From assembly GCF_004519295.1 (NCBI RefSeq), contig NZ_SOZH01000007.1, positions 124,001 to 188,000 on the forward strand: a stretch of 64,000 bases of DNA, written 5' to 3'. A model generated the notes under the pieces. It did no database searches. It was not told where the DNA came from and saw only the letters and a program-made list of their open reading frames with translations. Source of the stretch: Cellulosimicrobium funkei. GTDB taxonomy: Bacteria > Actinomycetota > Actinomycetes > Actinomycetales > Cellulomonadaceae. Of the stretch, positions 1 through 9,108 are shown piece by piece. The translations under genes and the position numbers were made by a program. Position 1 is the first letter of the stretch, and each line of letters opens with the position of its first letter.

Positions 1-636
1 CGCCGCCTTGGCCGCGGCGTCGTACCCCTCGACGTCGGCCGTCGGGTCCGCCTCCGCGTAGCCGAGGTCCTGCGCCTCCCGGACGGCCTCGTCGAGGCCT
101 CGGCCCGTCGTGGCCATCTGGTCGAGCACGTAGTTGGTGGTCCCGTTGACGATGCCGAGCACGCGACGCACGCGGTCGCCCGCGAGCGACTCGCGCACCG
201 GGCGCACGATGGGGATGGCGCCCGCGACGGCGGCCTCGAAGTAGATGTCCACCCCGGCGGCGTCGGCCGCCTTGTAGAGCGTGGGGCCGTCCTCGGCGAG
301 GAGGGCCTTGTTCGCCGTCACGACGGCGGCGCCCGCCTCGATCGCGCGCAGCAGCAGCGACCGCGCGGGCTCGGTGCCGCCCATCACCTCGACGACGATG
401 TCGGCGCGCTCGACGAGGCCCGCCGCGTCCTCCGTGAGCAGCGACCGGTCCACGGCGGCGTCGCGCGGGGCGGACGCGTCGCGGACCGCGATCCCGACGA
501 GCTCCAGGGGTGCCCCGACCCGGGACGCGAGGTCGTCGGCCTGCTCCGTGAGCAGCCGCGCGACCTGGGTGCCGACGACGCCGCACCCCAGCAGGGCGAC
601 GCGCAGGGGCGGGTGGGACTCGGCGGCAGACGGCAC
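1..636 (-). CDS. hom: Homoserine dehydrogenase, N-terminal 212 residues (gene runs off the window)
   Basis: Would reduce aspartate semialdehyde to homoserine at the branch to threonine and methionine. Seen: a Rossmann start with GCGVVG near residues 17-22, the VTANKALL stretch of the NAD(P)-binding domain, and GIVNGTTNYVL leading into the catalytic domain. The catalytic remainder and any ACT domain lie off the left edge. I start it at a GTG at 636 because GAGGAAGG sits just upstream. It follows lysA on the same strand, as in the usual actinobacterial argS-lysA-hom order, but a strong hairpin separates the two, so hom may be transcribed or attenuated separately. Confidence 0.93.
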   Translation of the reverse strand, partial: MPSAAESHPPLRVALLGCGVVGTQVARLLTEQADDLASRVGAPLELVGIAVRDASAPRDAAVDRSLLTEDAAGLVERADIVVEVMGGTEPARSLLLRAIEAGAAVVTANKALLAEDGPTLYKAADAAGVDIYFEAAVAGAIPIVRPVRESLAGDRVRRVLGIVNGTTNYVLDQMATTGRGLDEAVREAQDLGYAEADPTADVEGYDAAAKAA

Positions 637-750
637 GACGGACCTTCCTCGGGTGGTCAGGACGGGTGCGGCGCCGGGCGCGGCCCGGGTCGTGCCCGGG
701 TGGCTCGGGAGCCGCAGGCACAGGATACGGCGACGCGCGCGCCCGCCCGG

Positions 751-789
751 GGCGTGCCCACAGGTCGGATGCCGACCTGTGGGCACGCC
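751..789. terminator. Perfect 18-bp stem between lysA and hom
   Basis: Arms 751-768 and 772-789 are perfect reverse complements around a 3-nt loop. The stem begins 7 nt past the lysA stop in the direction of transcription. There is no T-tract on either strand, as is common in high-GC actinobacteria. It could end lysA transcription or act as an attenuator ahead of hom. Confidence 0.7.
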
Positions 790-795
790 GGCGGG

Positions 796-2184
796 TCAGC
801 CCTCGTCGAGCGCCAGCAGGTCCTCGACGGTCTCGCGCCGCACGAGCACGCGGCTCGCGCCGTCGTGCACGGCGACCACGGGAGGACGCGTCAGCAGGTT
901 GTAGTTCGACGCCATCGAACGGCCGTAGGCCCCCGTGGCGGGCACCGCGAGCAGGTCGCCCGCGCGCACGTCCCCGGGGAGCTGCACCTCGTGGACGACG
1001 ATGTCGCCGCTCTCGCAGTGCTTGCCCACGACGCGCGCGAGCACGGGCCCGGCCTCGGACGCCCGGCCGACGACCTCCGCGTGGTACTGCGCCGCGTAGA
1101 GCGCGGGGCGGATGTTGTCGCTCATGCCGCCGTCCACCGACACGTACGTGCGCACGCGCCCGTCGTCGAGCGTCACGGGCTTCACCGTGCCGACCGTGTA
1201 GAGCGTGAGGCCGGCCGGCCCGACGATCGCGCGCCCCGGCTCGATCGAGAACCGCGGCAGCGGCGTGCCGAGCTCCGCGGCCACCGCCTCGACCGCGCGC
1301 GCGACGTCCTTCGCGACGCGCTCCGGGTCGAGCGCGACGTCGCCCGGGAGGTACGCGATGCCGTAGCCGCCGCCGATGTCGACCTCGTCGACGAGCACGC
1401 CCGAGCGAGCCGCGAGCCGCGCCCGCAGCTCCAGCACGGCGCGCGCCGCGACCTCGAAGCCCGAGGGGTCGAGGATCTGGGAGCCGATGTGCGAGTGGAT
1501 CCCGAGCAGGTGCAGCTCGGGGCGCGCGACGACGTCGAGCAGCGCGGTCATCGCCGGGGAGTCGCCGGCCCCGCCGCCGTCCGCGGGGCGCGGCGCGGCG
1601 ATCGACAGCCCGAACTTCTGGTCCTCGTGCGCGGTCGAGATGTACTCGTGCCCGCCCGCGTGGACGCCCGTCGTCACGCGGACCATGACGGGCGCGACGA
1701 CGCCGCGCTCGCCCGCGAGCCGAGCGACGCGCTCGACCTCGACGAGCGAGTCGACGATGATCCGGCCCACGCCCTCGTCGAGCGCCCGGCCGATCTCGGC
1801 GTCGGACTTGTTGTTGCCGTGCAGGCCGATCTCGGGACCGGGGACGCCGGCGCGCAGCGCGACGGCGAGCTCTCCCCCGCTCGCGGTGTCGACGCGCAGG
1901 CCCTCCTCGCGCGCCCAGCGCGCGACGGCGACCGTGAGCAGCGCCTTGCCCGCGTAGTACACGTCGACGTCCGACCCGACGGCGCGGAACGCCGTCTCGA
2001 ACGCCGTGCGGTACGCGCGCGCCCGGGCGCGGAAGTCCGCCTCGTCGAGCACGTACGCGGGCGTCCCGTGCTCGGCCGCGAGCGTGCGGACGTCGACGCC
2101 CGCGACCTCGACGACGCCATCGTCCCGGCGCCGCACGCCGCGCGACCACGGCTCGCCGGGGTGACCCGGCAGGCTCGTGCTCAC
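796..2184 (-). CDS. lysA: Diaminopimelate decarboxylase
   Basis: PLP-dependent fold-III decarboxylase that converts meso-diaminopimelate to L-lysine, the last step of lysine synthesis. Seen: VYYAGKAL with the PLP lysine near residue 80, HSHIGSQ, the GGGYGI phosphate-binding loop, EPGR, and CESGDI near the C-terminus. It has 462 residues, normal for the family. I choose the GTG at 2184 rather than an upstream ATG because this GTG overlaps the argS stop as GTGA, a classic coupled start, and the upstream extension is Arg/Gly/Pro-rich shadow sequence. It is expected to be co-translated with argS. Confidence 0.95.
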   Translation of the reverse strand: MSTSLPGHPGEPWSRGVRRRDDGVVEVAGVDVRTLAAEHGTPAYVLDEADFRARARAYRTAFETAFRAVGSDVDVYYAGKALLTVAVARWAREEGLRVDTASGGELAVALRAGVPGPEIGLHGNNKSDAEIGRALDEGVGRIIVDSLVEVERVARLAGERGVVAPVMVRVTTGVHAGGHEYISTAHEDQKFGLSIAAPRPADGGGAGDSPAMTALLDVVARPELHLLGIHSHIGSQILDPSGFEVAARAVLELRARLAARSGVLVDEVDIGGGYGIAYLPGDVALDPERVAKDVARAVEAVAAELGTPLPRFSIEPGRAIVGPAGLTLYTVGTVKPVTLDDGRVRTYVSVDGGMSDNIRPALYAAQYHAEVVGRASEAGPVLARVVGKHCESGDIVVHEVQLPGDVRAGDLLAVPATGAYGRSMASNYNLLTRPPVVAVHDGASRVLVRRETVEDLLALDEG

Positions 2185-3866
2185 ATGCGCTCCGGCGCGG
2201 TCACGCCGAGCAGCCCCAGGCCGTTGGCGAGGACCTGGCGCACCGCGTCGTTGAGCCACAGGCGCGTGCGGTGCGTGTCCGTGACCTCCTCGTCCGGGTA
2301 GGGCAGGACGCGCTGCGACTTCTGCTGGTACCACGTGTGGTAGTCGCCGGCCAGGGCCTCGAGGTAGCGCGCGACGCGGTGCGGCTCGCGCAGCTCGGCC
2401 GCCTGGGCGACGATGCGCGGGAACTCGGTGAGACGCCCGACGAGCGCCGCCTCGCTCGGGTGGTCGAGGAGCGCGGGCTCGAACCCGTCGGCGCGCGCGA
2501 CGCCGCGGTCGGCCGCGTTGCGGTCCACCGCCGCGGTGCGCGAGTGCGCGTACTGCACGTAGTAGACGGGGTTCTCGTTCGTCGCCCGCGCGAGCAGGTC
2601 GAGGTCGAGGTCGATGTTCTGGTCCGCGGACGAGCGCGCGAGCGAGTAGCGCGCGGCGTCGACACCGACGGCGTCCACCAGGTCCTCCAGCGTCACGACC
2701 GTCCCGGCACGCTTGGACATGCGCACCGGCTGGCCGTCCTTGACGAGGTTGACCATCTGCCCGATGAGCAGCTGGAGGTTCTTGCCCGGCGTGTCGCCGA
2801 AAGCCGCGCAGACCGCCATCATGCGGCCGACGTACCCGTGGTGGTCGGCGCCGAGCATGATGATGACCTCGTCGAAGCCGCGCTCGCGCTTGTCGAGGTA
2901 GTAGGCGATGTCGCCCGCGATGTACGCGGCGTCGCCGTCGGACTTGATGACGACGCGGTCCTTGTCGTCGCCGAAGTCGGTCGTGCGCAGCCAGGTCGCG
3001 CCGTCCTTCTCGAACATGTGCCCGGACCCGCGCAGGCGCTCGACCGCCCGCTCGACGGCGCCCGACTCGTGCAGCGAGTCCTCGTGGAAGTACACGTCGA
3101 AGTCGACGCCGAAGTCGTGCAGCGACGCCTTGATCTCGCCGAACATGCGCTCGACGCCGCGCGCGCGGAACACCTCCTGCGCCTCCGCGTCCGGGAGCGT
3201 GCGCGGGTCGGGGTCGCCCGCGGCGACGGCGTCCGCGACGACCGCGTCCGCGATCTCGGTGATGTACTCGCCGCCGTACCCGTCCTCCGGTGCCTCCTGG
3301 CCGCGCGAGCGCGCGAGGAGCGAGCGCGCGAAGCGGTCGATCTGCGCGCCGTGGTCGTTGAAGTAGTACTCCCGCGTCACGGTCGCGCCGCTCGCCTCGA
3401 GCACGCGCGCGAGCGAGTCGCCGACGGCGGCCCAGCGGACCCCGCCGATGTGGATGGGCCCGGTCGGGTTCGCGGAGACGAACTCGAGGTTGACCTTCTT
3501 GCCCGCCTCGGAGTTGCCGCGCCCGTACGCCGGGCCGGCCTCGACGATGGTGCGCGCGAGCTCGCCCGCGGCGGCGGCGTCGAGCGAGATGTTGAGGAAG
3601 CCGGGGCCTGCGACGTCCACGGCCTTGATGCCCGGGTGCGCGGCGAGGCGGCGCGCGAGGTCCTCGGCGAGCGCGCGCGGCGTCGTGCCCGCCTTCTTCG
3701 CGAGCTGCAGCGCGACGTTCGTGGCCCAGTCGCCGTGCTCGCGCTGCCGGGGTCGCTCCACGTGGACGCGCTCGGGGACCGCGGTCGGGTCCAGGTCGAG
3801 GGTGCCGTCGGCGACGGCGGCGGCCAGGGCAGCGCTCAGCGCTTCGGAGAGCTCGTCGGGGGTCAC
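2181..3866 (-). CDS. argS: Arginyl-tRNA synthetase
   Basis: Class I aminoacyl-tRNA synthetase charging tRNA-Arg; 561 residues, normal length. Seen: an N-terminal Add1-type domain, the HIGH signature as HIGG near residues 139-142, the KMSKS-type loop as VRMSKRAG near residue 375, and a C-terminal helical anticodon-binding domain ending [11 protein letters not shown]. The start is a GTG at 3866. A TAGAAT box ends 6 nt upstream of it, so the message is probably leaderless. It overlaps lysA by 4 nt and faces the tRNA-Arg gene on the other strand, putting enzyme and substrate side by side. Confidence 0.96.
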   Translation of the reverse strand: MTPDELSEALSAALAAAVADGTLDLDPTAVPERVHVERPRQREHGDWATNVALQLAKKAGTTPRALAEDLARRLAAHPGIKAVDVAGPGFLNISLDAAAAGELARTIVEAGPAYGRGNSEAGKKVNLEFVSANPTGPIHIGGVRWAAVGDSLARVLEASGATVTREYYFNDHGAQIDRFARSLLARSRGQEAPEDGYGGEYITEIADAVVADAVAAGDPDPRTLPDAEAQEVFRARGVERMFGEIKASLHDFGVDFDVYFHEDSLHESGAVERAVERLRGSGHMFEKDGATWLRTTDFGDDKDRVVIKSDGDAAYIAGDIAYYLDKRERGFDEVIIMLGADHHGYVGRMMAVCAAFGDTPGKNLQLLIGQMVNLVKDGQPVRMSKRAGTVVTLEDLVDAVGVDAARYSLARSSADQNIDLDLDLLARATNENPVYYVQYAHSRTAAVDRNAADRGVARADGFEPALLDHPSEAALVGRLTEFPRIVAQAAELREPHRVARYLEALAGDYHTWYQQKSQRVLPYPDEEVTDTHRTRLWLNDAVRQVLANGLGLLGVTAPERM

Positions 3867-3872
3867 CGGGCG

Positions 3873-3878
3873 ATTCTA
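3873..3878 (-). promoter_or_regulatory. -10 box of a probable leaderless argS promoter
   Basis: TAGAAT on the minus strand, 6 nt before the GTG of argS. No Shine-Dalgarno sequence intervenes. The spacing fits transcription starting at the start codon. Confidence 0.6.
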
Positions 3879-4071
3879 CCGAGGCGCGGGCACCGTCCGT
3901 CGCGGGATTTCACCGGGTCGGCGCCAGGTCGGCGCCGGGCTGGCGCGGAGCCTGCCAGGGGCCGGCTCATGGGTCGGCCCAGGGCTCGGGCCGGAGGTGG
4001 GCCCGGAGGTCGGCGCACCCCGCGCGGGCTGGTAGTCTCGTGCATCGCGTCGGCGGTCACCGTCGGCGCTC

Positions 4072-4144
4072 GCCCTCGTAGCTCAGTGGATAGAGCGTCT
4101 GCCTCCGGAGCAGAAGGTCGTAGGTTCGAATCCTATCGAGGGCA
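4072..4144 (+). tRNA. tRNA-Arg (anticodon CCG)
   Basis: Full cloverleaf visible: acceptor arms GCCCTCG and CGAGGGC, D-stem GCTC/GAGC, anticodon stem TCTGC/GCAGA with loop CTCCGGA (anticodon CCG), and T-stem GTAGG/CCTAT around TTCGAAT. The discriminator is A. CCA does not follow, so it must be added after transcription. It lies about 200 bp from argS and is divergent to it. CGG is a common arginine codon in a genome this GC-rich. Confidence 0.97.
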
Positions 4145-4242
4145 CCCGCACCGCTCCCACGAGCCCGGCCCGCCTCGCGCGGCCGGGCTCGCGCCGTCTC
4201 CGGCCCGTGCACGAGGTCCCGCCACGGCCCCCGCGCTCCCGC

Positions 4243-4248
4243 TACGGT
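4243..4248 (+). promoter_or_regulatory. -10 box of a probable leaderless promoter for the CYTH gene
   Basis: TACGGT, 6 nt before the ATG at 4255, with no Shine-Dalgarno sequence. The same box and spacing recur before other genes in this window. Confidence 0.55.
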
Positions 4249-4254
4249 GGGGCC

Positions 4255-4887
4255 ATGACCGACGGCGGCTACGGGGACTTCGAGTTCGAGCGCCGGTTCC
4301 TCGTGCGCGAGCTGCCCGAGGACCTGCGCGACGCGCCCGCCCTCATCGTGCAGAGCTACTACCTGGCCGACGAGGGCTACGCGCTGCGGCTGCGCGCGAA
4401 GGTGCCCACGGTCGACGCGACGATGGACGCCACGACCGACCCGGTCCGGCTGCTCGACCGCTACGCCCCCGCCGTCGACCTGTGCACGCTCACCGTCAAG
4501 GGCCCGATGGCCGGCGGCACGCGGTACGAGGCGGAGCGCGAGGTCGACGTGGCGGTCGGCGTCCAGATGATCCGCCGCGGCGGTGCGCGCGTCGTCAAGA
4601 CGCGGTACTCCGTGTGGGTCGGGGCCGACGGCTGGGTCGTCGACGTGTTCGGCGGGGCGAACCACCCGCTCGTCGTCGCGGAGTGCGAGCGCACCGGCCC
4701 GGTCACGGACCTGCAGATCCCCGCGTTCTGCGTCACCGAGCTCACGGACGACCCCCGGTTCTCCAACGACGCCCTCGCGGGCCGCCCCTACGGCGCGTGG
4801 CGCGAGGAGTTCGAGGCCGAGCTCGCCGCGTCCGGCCCGCGGTTCCTCCAGGACTTCGGCCGCAACGAGCGGCTCTCCGGCCCGTAG
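4255..4887 (+). CDS. CYTH-domain protein (triphosphate tunnel metalloenzyme type)
   Basis: The 210 residues fit the CYTH fold, an eight-stranded tunnel that binds triphosphate and metal. The family includes thiamine triphosphatases, inorganic triphosphatases and class IV adenylate cyclases. Seen: EFERRFLV at residues 10-17, the ExExK signature with Arg in place of Lys; alternating basic and acidic strand residues such as LRLRAKV, TVKGP and EAEREVDV; and VAECE near residue 145. Inorganic tri- or polyphosphatase activity is more likely than cyclase, but the substrate cannot be read from sequence. It stands alone downstream of the tRNA. Confidence 0.8.
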   Translation: MTDGGYGDFEFERRFLVRELPEDLRDAPALIVQSYYLADEGYALRLRAKVPTVDATMDATTDPVRLLDRYAPAVDLCTLTVKGPMAGGTRYEAEREVDVAVGVQMIRRGGARVVKTRYSVWVGADGWVVDVFGGANHPLVVAECERTGPVTDLQIPAFCVTELTDDPRFSNDALAGRPYGAWREEFEAELAASGPRFLQDFGRNERLSGP

Positions 4888-4925
4888 CCGCCGCGCGGCC
4901 ACGCCCGACGGCGGTCCCGCCCCGG

Positions 4926-5489
4926 TCAGCGCAGCGCGTCCGCCGCCGCGCACACCGCGGCGACGTCGAACCGGACCGTGCGCCCGTCGACCGGCACCCA
5001 CCCGGGCTCGTGCCCGAACAGGACCGCCCACGGCAGCGCGCCGGGCGACACGTGCTCGCGCGCGCGGTCGTGCGCACGTGCCTCCGCGACCTCGCGCTCG
5101 ACGGCGTCCTCCAGCGCGACGAGGTCGGCCCGCACCGCGTCGCCCTTCTCCGTGAGCCGGCGCGCCCGTCCCGCCTCCAGGTAGCCGTCGTGGCGCGCGC
5201 TGCGCACGACCCGGCGCGCGGCGTCGTGCACGCGGAGACGCAGGGCGTCGTCGGCGGGGTCGAGCGCAACCCGGGCGCCCTCGCCCGCCGTCTCGCCGAA
5301 GAGGGTCGACAGCGCGAGGTGCTCGCGCTCGGAGGCGGGCGACGCGTCGAGGAGGACGAGGACGGGGGGCTCGCCGGGCGCCGTCGGCTCCACGCGGACG
5401 AGGCCGCTCACGGCGAGGCTCAGCACCTGCGCGGCGAGCGCGTGCTCGGGGCGGCGCAGGACGACCGCGGCGAGGAGCAGGTCGGCCAC
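4926..5489 (-). CDS. Soluble protein resembling the C-terminal domain of DUF2207 proteins
   Basis: 187 residues. The pattern of an N-terminal helix (LLLAAVVL), a SGLVRVE strand and a late LPWAVLFGHEPGW motif resembles the cytoplasmic C-terminal part of DUF2207 (YciQ-like) membrane proteins, here without the membrane segments. That similarity is from memory and tentative. There are no catalytic residues I recognise. The GTG at 5489 is chosen because TATCGT lies 6 nt upstream, fitting a leaderless start; upstream sequence in frame is Arg/Ser/Pro-rich and looks non-coding. Function unknown. Confidence 0.65.
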   Translation of the reverse strand: MADLLLAAVVLRRPEHALAAQVLSLAVSGLVRVEPTAPGEPPVLVLLDASPASEREHLALSTLFGETAGEGARVALDPADDALRLRVHDAARRVVRSARHDGYLEAGRARRLTEKGDAVRADLVALEDAVEREVAEARAHDRAREHVSPGALPWAVLFGHEPGWVPVDGRTVRFDVAAVCAAADALR

Positions 5490-5495
5490 GGTCCG

Positions 5496-5501
5496 ACGAT
5501 A
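5496..5501 (-). promoter_or_regulatory. -10 box of a probable leaderless promoter
   Basis: TATCGT on the minus strand, 6 nt before the GTG at 5489; it decides the start of that gene. Confidence 0.5.
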
Positions 5502-5544
5502 CGGCGTGGCACTGCCGCGCGCGGGGCGACCGGCCGGAGGCGCG

Positions 5545-6351
5545 TCAGGAGTTCTGGATCTCCTCGACGCCCTGGACGAACTCGAAGTGCCAGGGCTCGT
5601 AGGCACCGCTGCCGCCGCGCTTGGCCCACGCGGGGTTGGCCCAGCCGTACGTGCCGCCGTTCTGGTTGATCCACGCGTAGACCTCGCGCGAGCCGGTCTC
5701 GACGGAGCAGAGGTCGATCGCGAGCCCCCACCCGTGCATGGACCAGCCGGGGGGCGCCGCGAAGGCGCCGCGGGAGGACTTGAGCGAGACCTGCGTCGAG
5801 AGCGTGCGGTACGACGACACGAGGCAGAGGTCCCGGCCGAAGGTCGCCCGGAACGCCTCGTTCATCGCGGAGAGGGCGACGGCCGCGTCGGGCCGCAGGT
5901 GCTCGTCGGCCTGCCACAGCTCGCACAGCGCGTGCTCGTCGAGGTTGCCGTTCGTGCCCTCGGGCTTCACGGTCGGGTCGCAGCCCGGCAGCGGGTCGCG
6001 CGCGGCCGAGCGGGAGGCCGCCTCGCGGCGCACCTCGACGCGGGGGGCGGCGGCGACGCTCGGGGAGACGGCGGGCGCCGTCGGGGCGGCGGTCGCGAGG
6101 TCGAGAGCGCTCGGGCCGACGGGGCGGGTGTCCGGCTCGAAGGGCGAGCCGGTGCCCAGCGCGTCGTCGGCGCCCGCGGAGAGCGGCATCGCGATGGTCG
6201 CGGCGGCGAGCGTCCCGAGGACGGCGACGCGCGGCACCCAGCGGTGCTGGCTGGAGACCTGTGCCTGGGGGCGGCGACGCCGGGAGCCCTGCTCCGCCTC
6301 GCGCCGGGCCCGTCGTGAGTCGAGGGCGGGTGCGCCGTGCTGCGACTCCAC
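5545..6351 (-). CDS. Exported M15-family D-alanyl-D-alanine carboxypeptidase
   Basis: Zinc peptidase of the VanY/M15B type, expected to trim the terminal D-Ala of peptidoglycan stem peptides outside the membrane. Seen in 268 residues: an Arg-rich N-terminus, one hydrophobic segment near residues 39-60 (signal anchor or signal peptide), an Ala/Pro/Val-rich linker, then the catalytic domain. Metal and catalytic motifs are HGWGLAID and EPWHFEF. The GTG at 6351 is preceded by AGGCAGGTGG. A direct-repeat operator candidate lies about 55-70 bp upstream, suggesting control by an OmpR-family regulator. Two Cys pairs in the catalytic domain could form disulfides. Confidence 0.9.
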   Translation of the reverse strand: MESQHGAPALDSRRARREAEQGSRRRRPQAQVSSQHRWVPRVAVLGTLAAATIAMPLSAGADDALGTGSPFEPDTRPVGPSALDLATAAPTAPAVSPSVAAAPRVEVRREAASRSAARDPLPGCDPTVKPEGTNGNLDEHALCELWQADEHLRPDAAVALSAMNEAFRATFGRDLCLVSSYRTLSTQVSLKSSRGAFAAPPGWSMHGWGLAIDLCSVETGSREVYAWINQNGGTYGWANPAWAKRGGSGAYEPWHFEFVQGVEEIQNS

Positions 6352-6404
6352 CCGCCACCTGCCTCTCACGTCGTCGGGGTGGCTCCGAGCCACCGATGAC
6401 CGAT

Positions 6405-6423
6405 CAATCACGGAACAGTAACG
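6405..6423 (-). promoter_or_regulatory. Candidate MtrA-type direct repeat upstream of the M15 peptidase
   Basis: On the minus strand, CGTTACTG, a 3-nt spacer, then CGTGATTG. The 8-bp half-sites match at 6 of 8 positions and repeat with 11-bp periodicity, as OmpR-family regulators prefer. An almost identical element lies at 59590-59608 upstream of the osmoprotectant transporter. Assignment to MtrA is inference. Confidence 0.45.
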
Positions 6424-6505
6424 AAGGGCTCCGGCGATGCCAAGTCCCCTGCTCAGAGCCTCGCGGAGCATCCTCGGGGAACCCTACGCCGACCGGGCCG
6501 GCGGC

Positions 6506-7549
6506 CTACGGCCGACGCTGCATCGCGTCGCGCACCTCGCCGACGAGCTCCTCGAGGATGTCCTCGAGGAAGACGACCCCGAGCGCGCCGCCGCCCTCCG
6601 GACCGTCGACGCGCGCCAGGTGCGCCCCCGAGCGCTGCATGGCGCGCAGCGCGTCCTCCACCTCGTCGTCGGGCGCGGCGGCCGCGAGCGCCCGCACGCG
6701 CCACGACGGGACGGGGGCCTCGCGCGTCGTCTCGTCCGCGTAGAGGACGTCCTTGACGTGCAGGTAGCCCACGAGGTCGCCCGTGACGTCCGCGACGGCG
6801 AACCGGGAGAAGCCGGTCTTCGCGACGAGGCGCTCGACCTCGTCGGGCGTGCAGCCCTCCGTCACGGTGACGAGGTCCGCGACGGGCACCATGACGTCCT
6901 GCGCGGTGCGCTCGGAGAACTCGATGGCTCCCGAGAGCAGCCCCTGCTCGTCGCGCAGCACGCCCTCGGCCTGGGAGTGCTCGACGATGGACTGCACCTC
7001 CTCGGCGGTGAACGCCGACGCCACCTCGTCCTTCGGCTCGACGCCCGTGGCGCGCACCGCGTGGTTCGCGAGCCAGTTGAGCGCGACGATGACGGGACGC
7101 AGCACGCGGCCGATCCACACGAGCGGCGGGCCGAACCACATGACGGCCGTCTCCGGCCCGGAGACCGCGAGGTTCTTCGGGACCATCTCGCCCAGCACCA
7201 CGTGCAGGTAGACGACGATCGCGAGCGCCACGACGAACGCGATCGGGTGCGCGAGCGCGGTGCTCACGCCGAGCGCGTGCAACGGGTCCTCGATGAGGTG
7301 CGCGATGGCCGGCTCCGCGACGACGCCCAGGCCGGTCGAGCACACCGTCACGCCGAGCTGGGCGCACGCGAGCATGAGCGACACGTGCTCCATCGCCCAC
7401 AGGACCGTCTGGGCGCGCCGGTTGCCCTGCGCGGCGAGCGGCTCGATCGCCGAGCGGCGCGCGGAGATCACTGCGAACTCGGCGCCGACGAAGAACGCGT
7501 TGCCGGCGAGCAGGAGGAGCGCGACGAGGAGCGCCGTGGTCGAGCTCAT
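6506..7549 (-). CDS. CNNM/CBS-domain membrane protein (second of a pair)
   Basis: 347 residues: an N-terminal CNNM (DUF21) domain with hydrophobic helices around residues 5-25, 55-75, 95-120 and 130-150, including GEMVPKNLAV, then two CBS repeats ending in FLEDILEELVGEV. It lacks the C-terminal CorC/HlyC domain that its upstream partner has. The ATG at 7549 overlaps the partner stop as ATGA, so the two are translationally coupled and may form a heteromer. Family members are linked to magnesium or cobalt export and resistance; the transported ion here is not evident from sequence. Confidence 0.9.
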   Translation of the reverse strand: MSSTTALLVALLLLAGNAFFVGAEFAVISARRSAIEPLAAQGNRRAQTVLWAMEHVSLMLACAQLGVTVCSTGLGVVAEPAIAHLIEDPLHALGVSTALAHPIAFVVALAIVVYLHVVLGEMVPKNLAVSGPETAVMWFGPPLVWIGRVLRPVIVALNWLANHAVRATGVEPKDEVASAFTAEEVQSIVEHSQAEGVLRDEQGLLSGAIEFSERTAQDVMVPVADLVTVTEGCTPDEVERLVAKTGFSRFAVADVTGDLVGYLHVKDVLYADETTREAPVPSWRVRALAAAAPDDEVEDALRAMQRSGAHLARVDGPEGGGALGVVFLEDILEELVGEVRDAMQRRP

Positions 7550-8934
7550 GCGTCTCCCTCCGGTGGCGTCGCGCGGACCGAGAGCCGCTCGACGCGCCGC
7601 CCCTCCATCGCCTCCACGCGGAGCACCACGCGGTGCCGGCCCGCGCCTGCGGCGACCTCGTCGCCCGGCTCGGGCACCCGGCCCAGGCGGGCCATGACGA
7701 GGCCGCCGAGCGTCTCGTAGGCGCCGTCCTCCGGGACACGGAGGCCGGTGACCTCGGTGAGCTCGTCGGGCCGCATGACGCCGGGCACGAGCCACGAGCC
7801 GTCCGCGCGGCGGGCCGCGCCGGAGCGCCGCGGGTCGTGCTCGTCCGCGACGTCGCCCACGAGCTCCTCGACGACGTCCTCGAGGGTGACGACGCCCGAG
7901 GTGCCGCCGTACTCGTCGACGACGACCGCCATCTGGAGGCCGAAGCCGCGGAGCTCGACGAGGAGCGGGCCGAGCCGCACCGTCTCGGGCACGCGCGGGG
8001 CGTCGGCCATGAGGGCCGCCGCCGGCACCTCGTGGCGCCGCTCGTAGGGGACGGCGACGGCGCGGCGCAGGTGGACGAGGCCGACGACGTCGTCGCGGTC
8101 CTCGCCGATGACGGGGAACCGCGAGTGCCCCGTGCGCCGGGCGGCGTCGACGACGTCCGCGGCGGTCGCGTCCCGGTCCACGACGACCATGCGCATGCGG
8201 TCGGTCATGACGTCGACGGCGCTCAGCTCGTCGAGCTCGATCGAGTTGGTGAGGAGGGTCGCGACGGAGACGTCGAGCGTGCCCTCCTGCGCGGAGCGGC
8301 GCACGAGGGCGGCGAGCTCGGACGCCGATCGGGCGCCCGACAGCTCCTCGCGCGGCTCGACGCCGACGCGGCGCAGGATCGCGTTCGCCGAGCCGTTGAG
8401 CACGGCGATGACCGGCCGGAACAGCTTGGTGAACTGCCGCTGCACGGGCACGACCTGCCGCGCGGTCGCGTAGGGCGCGCTGAGCGCGAAGTTCTTGGGG
8501 ATGAGCTCGCCGAAGAGCATCGAGACGAAGTTCACGACGAGCAGCGCGAGCACGCCCGCGAGGACCGCGGAGGCCGCGTGGCCGAGCGGCGTCGAGCTCA
8601 GGGCGTCCCCGAAGAGCGCGAGGAGCGCGGGCTGCGCGGTGTACCCGAGGAGGATGGTCGTGAGGGTGATGCCGACCTGCGCCGAGGAGAGCTCGGTCGA
8701 CAGGTGCTTGAGCCCGGCCCGGACGCTGCGGTCGCGGCGGTCGGGGCCGCCCGTCCCGCCCGACGGCGGGGAGCCGCGTCTGTCGCCCTCCTGGTCGGCG
8801 TCGTCCCCGGCGGGGAGGACGGCGGGGTCGAGGGTGACCAGGGAGAACTCGCTGGCCACGAAGACGGCGGTACCTGCGGTGAGGAGCACCCCGAGCGCGA
8901 CCATGACCCAGTCGCCTACCACGGAGTGCTCCAC
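7546..8934 (-). CDS. CNNM/CBS/CorC-HlyC-domain membrane protein (first of a pair)
   Basis: 462 residues with the full domain order: a CNNM membrane domain ([10 protein letters not shown] present), two CBS domains with the second ending [14 protein letters not shown], and a C-terminal CorC/HlyC domain ([14 protein letters not shown] through RVLRVE-like strands). An Asp/Gly/Arg-rich insert near residues 42-70 lies in the first cytoplasmic loop. It probably works in divalent-cation homeostasis with its coupled neighbour. The GTG at 8934 is used; a nearby GTG GTA four codons in has a GGAG sequence in front and is a reasonable alternative start. Confidence 0.88.
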   Translation of the reverse strand: MEHSVVGDWVMVALGVLLTAGTAVFVASEFSLVTLDPAVLPAGDDADQEGDRRGSPPSGGTGGPDRRDRSVRAGLKHLSTELSSAQVGITLTTILLGYTAQPALLALFGDALSSTPLGHAASAVLAGVLALLVVNFVSMLFGELIPKNFALSAPYATARQVVPVQRQFTKLFRPVIAVLNGSANAILRRVGVEPREELSGARSASELAALVRRSAQEGTLDVSVATLLTNSIELDELSAVDVMTDRMRMVVVDRDATAADVVDAARRTGHSRFPVIGEDRDDVVGLVHLRRAVAVPYERRHEVPAAALMADAPRVPETVRLGPLLVELRGFGLQMAVVVDEYGGTSGVVTLEDVVEELVGDVADEHDPRRSGAARRADGSWLVPGVMRPDELTEVTGLRVPEDGAYETLGGLVMARLGRVPEPGDEVAAGAGRHRVVLRVEAMEGRRVERLSVRATPPEGDA

Positions 8935-8966
8935 CGATATCGGGAGGTGCTCTTCATCGTGCCGAC

Positions 8967-8972
8967 GATGTT
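8967..8972 (-). promoter_or_regulatory. -10 box for the CNNM pair
   Basis: TAACAT on the minus strand, about 32 nt before the GTG, in the intergenic region shared with the divergent response regulator. The 8935-9108 gap holds nothing else I can identify. Confidence 0.4.
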
Positions 8973-9108
8973 AGCGCTCGCCCCTCGCCCGGCGCCCGGG
9001 AGGGACGGCTCGGCGGCGCCCAGGAGGGGCCGCCCCGCCGTGCGACCTGGTGGCCGGACGGCGACGAAATCCGGCCGACCTGGGCCGACGTGTGCCACGC
9101 TGTATCCC

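Noticed and set aside
2271-5669. A plus-strand frame running through argS, the tRNA and the CYTH gene
   Set aside because: It reads through a tRNA and two real genes in other frames; composition is typical of a shadow.
6352-6510. c-di-AMP riboswitch before the M15 peptidase
   Set aside because: Position and gene type fit, but the conserved core is absent and the space to the gene is too short.
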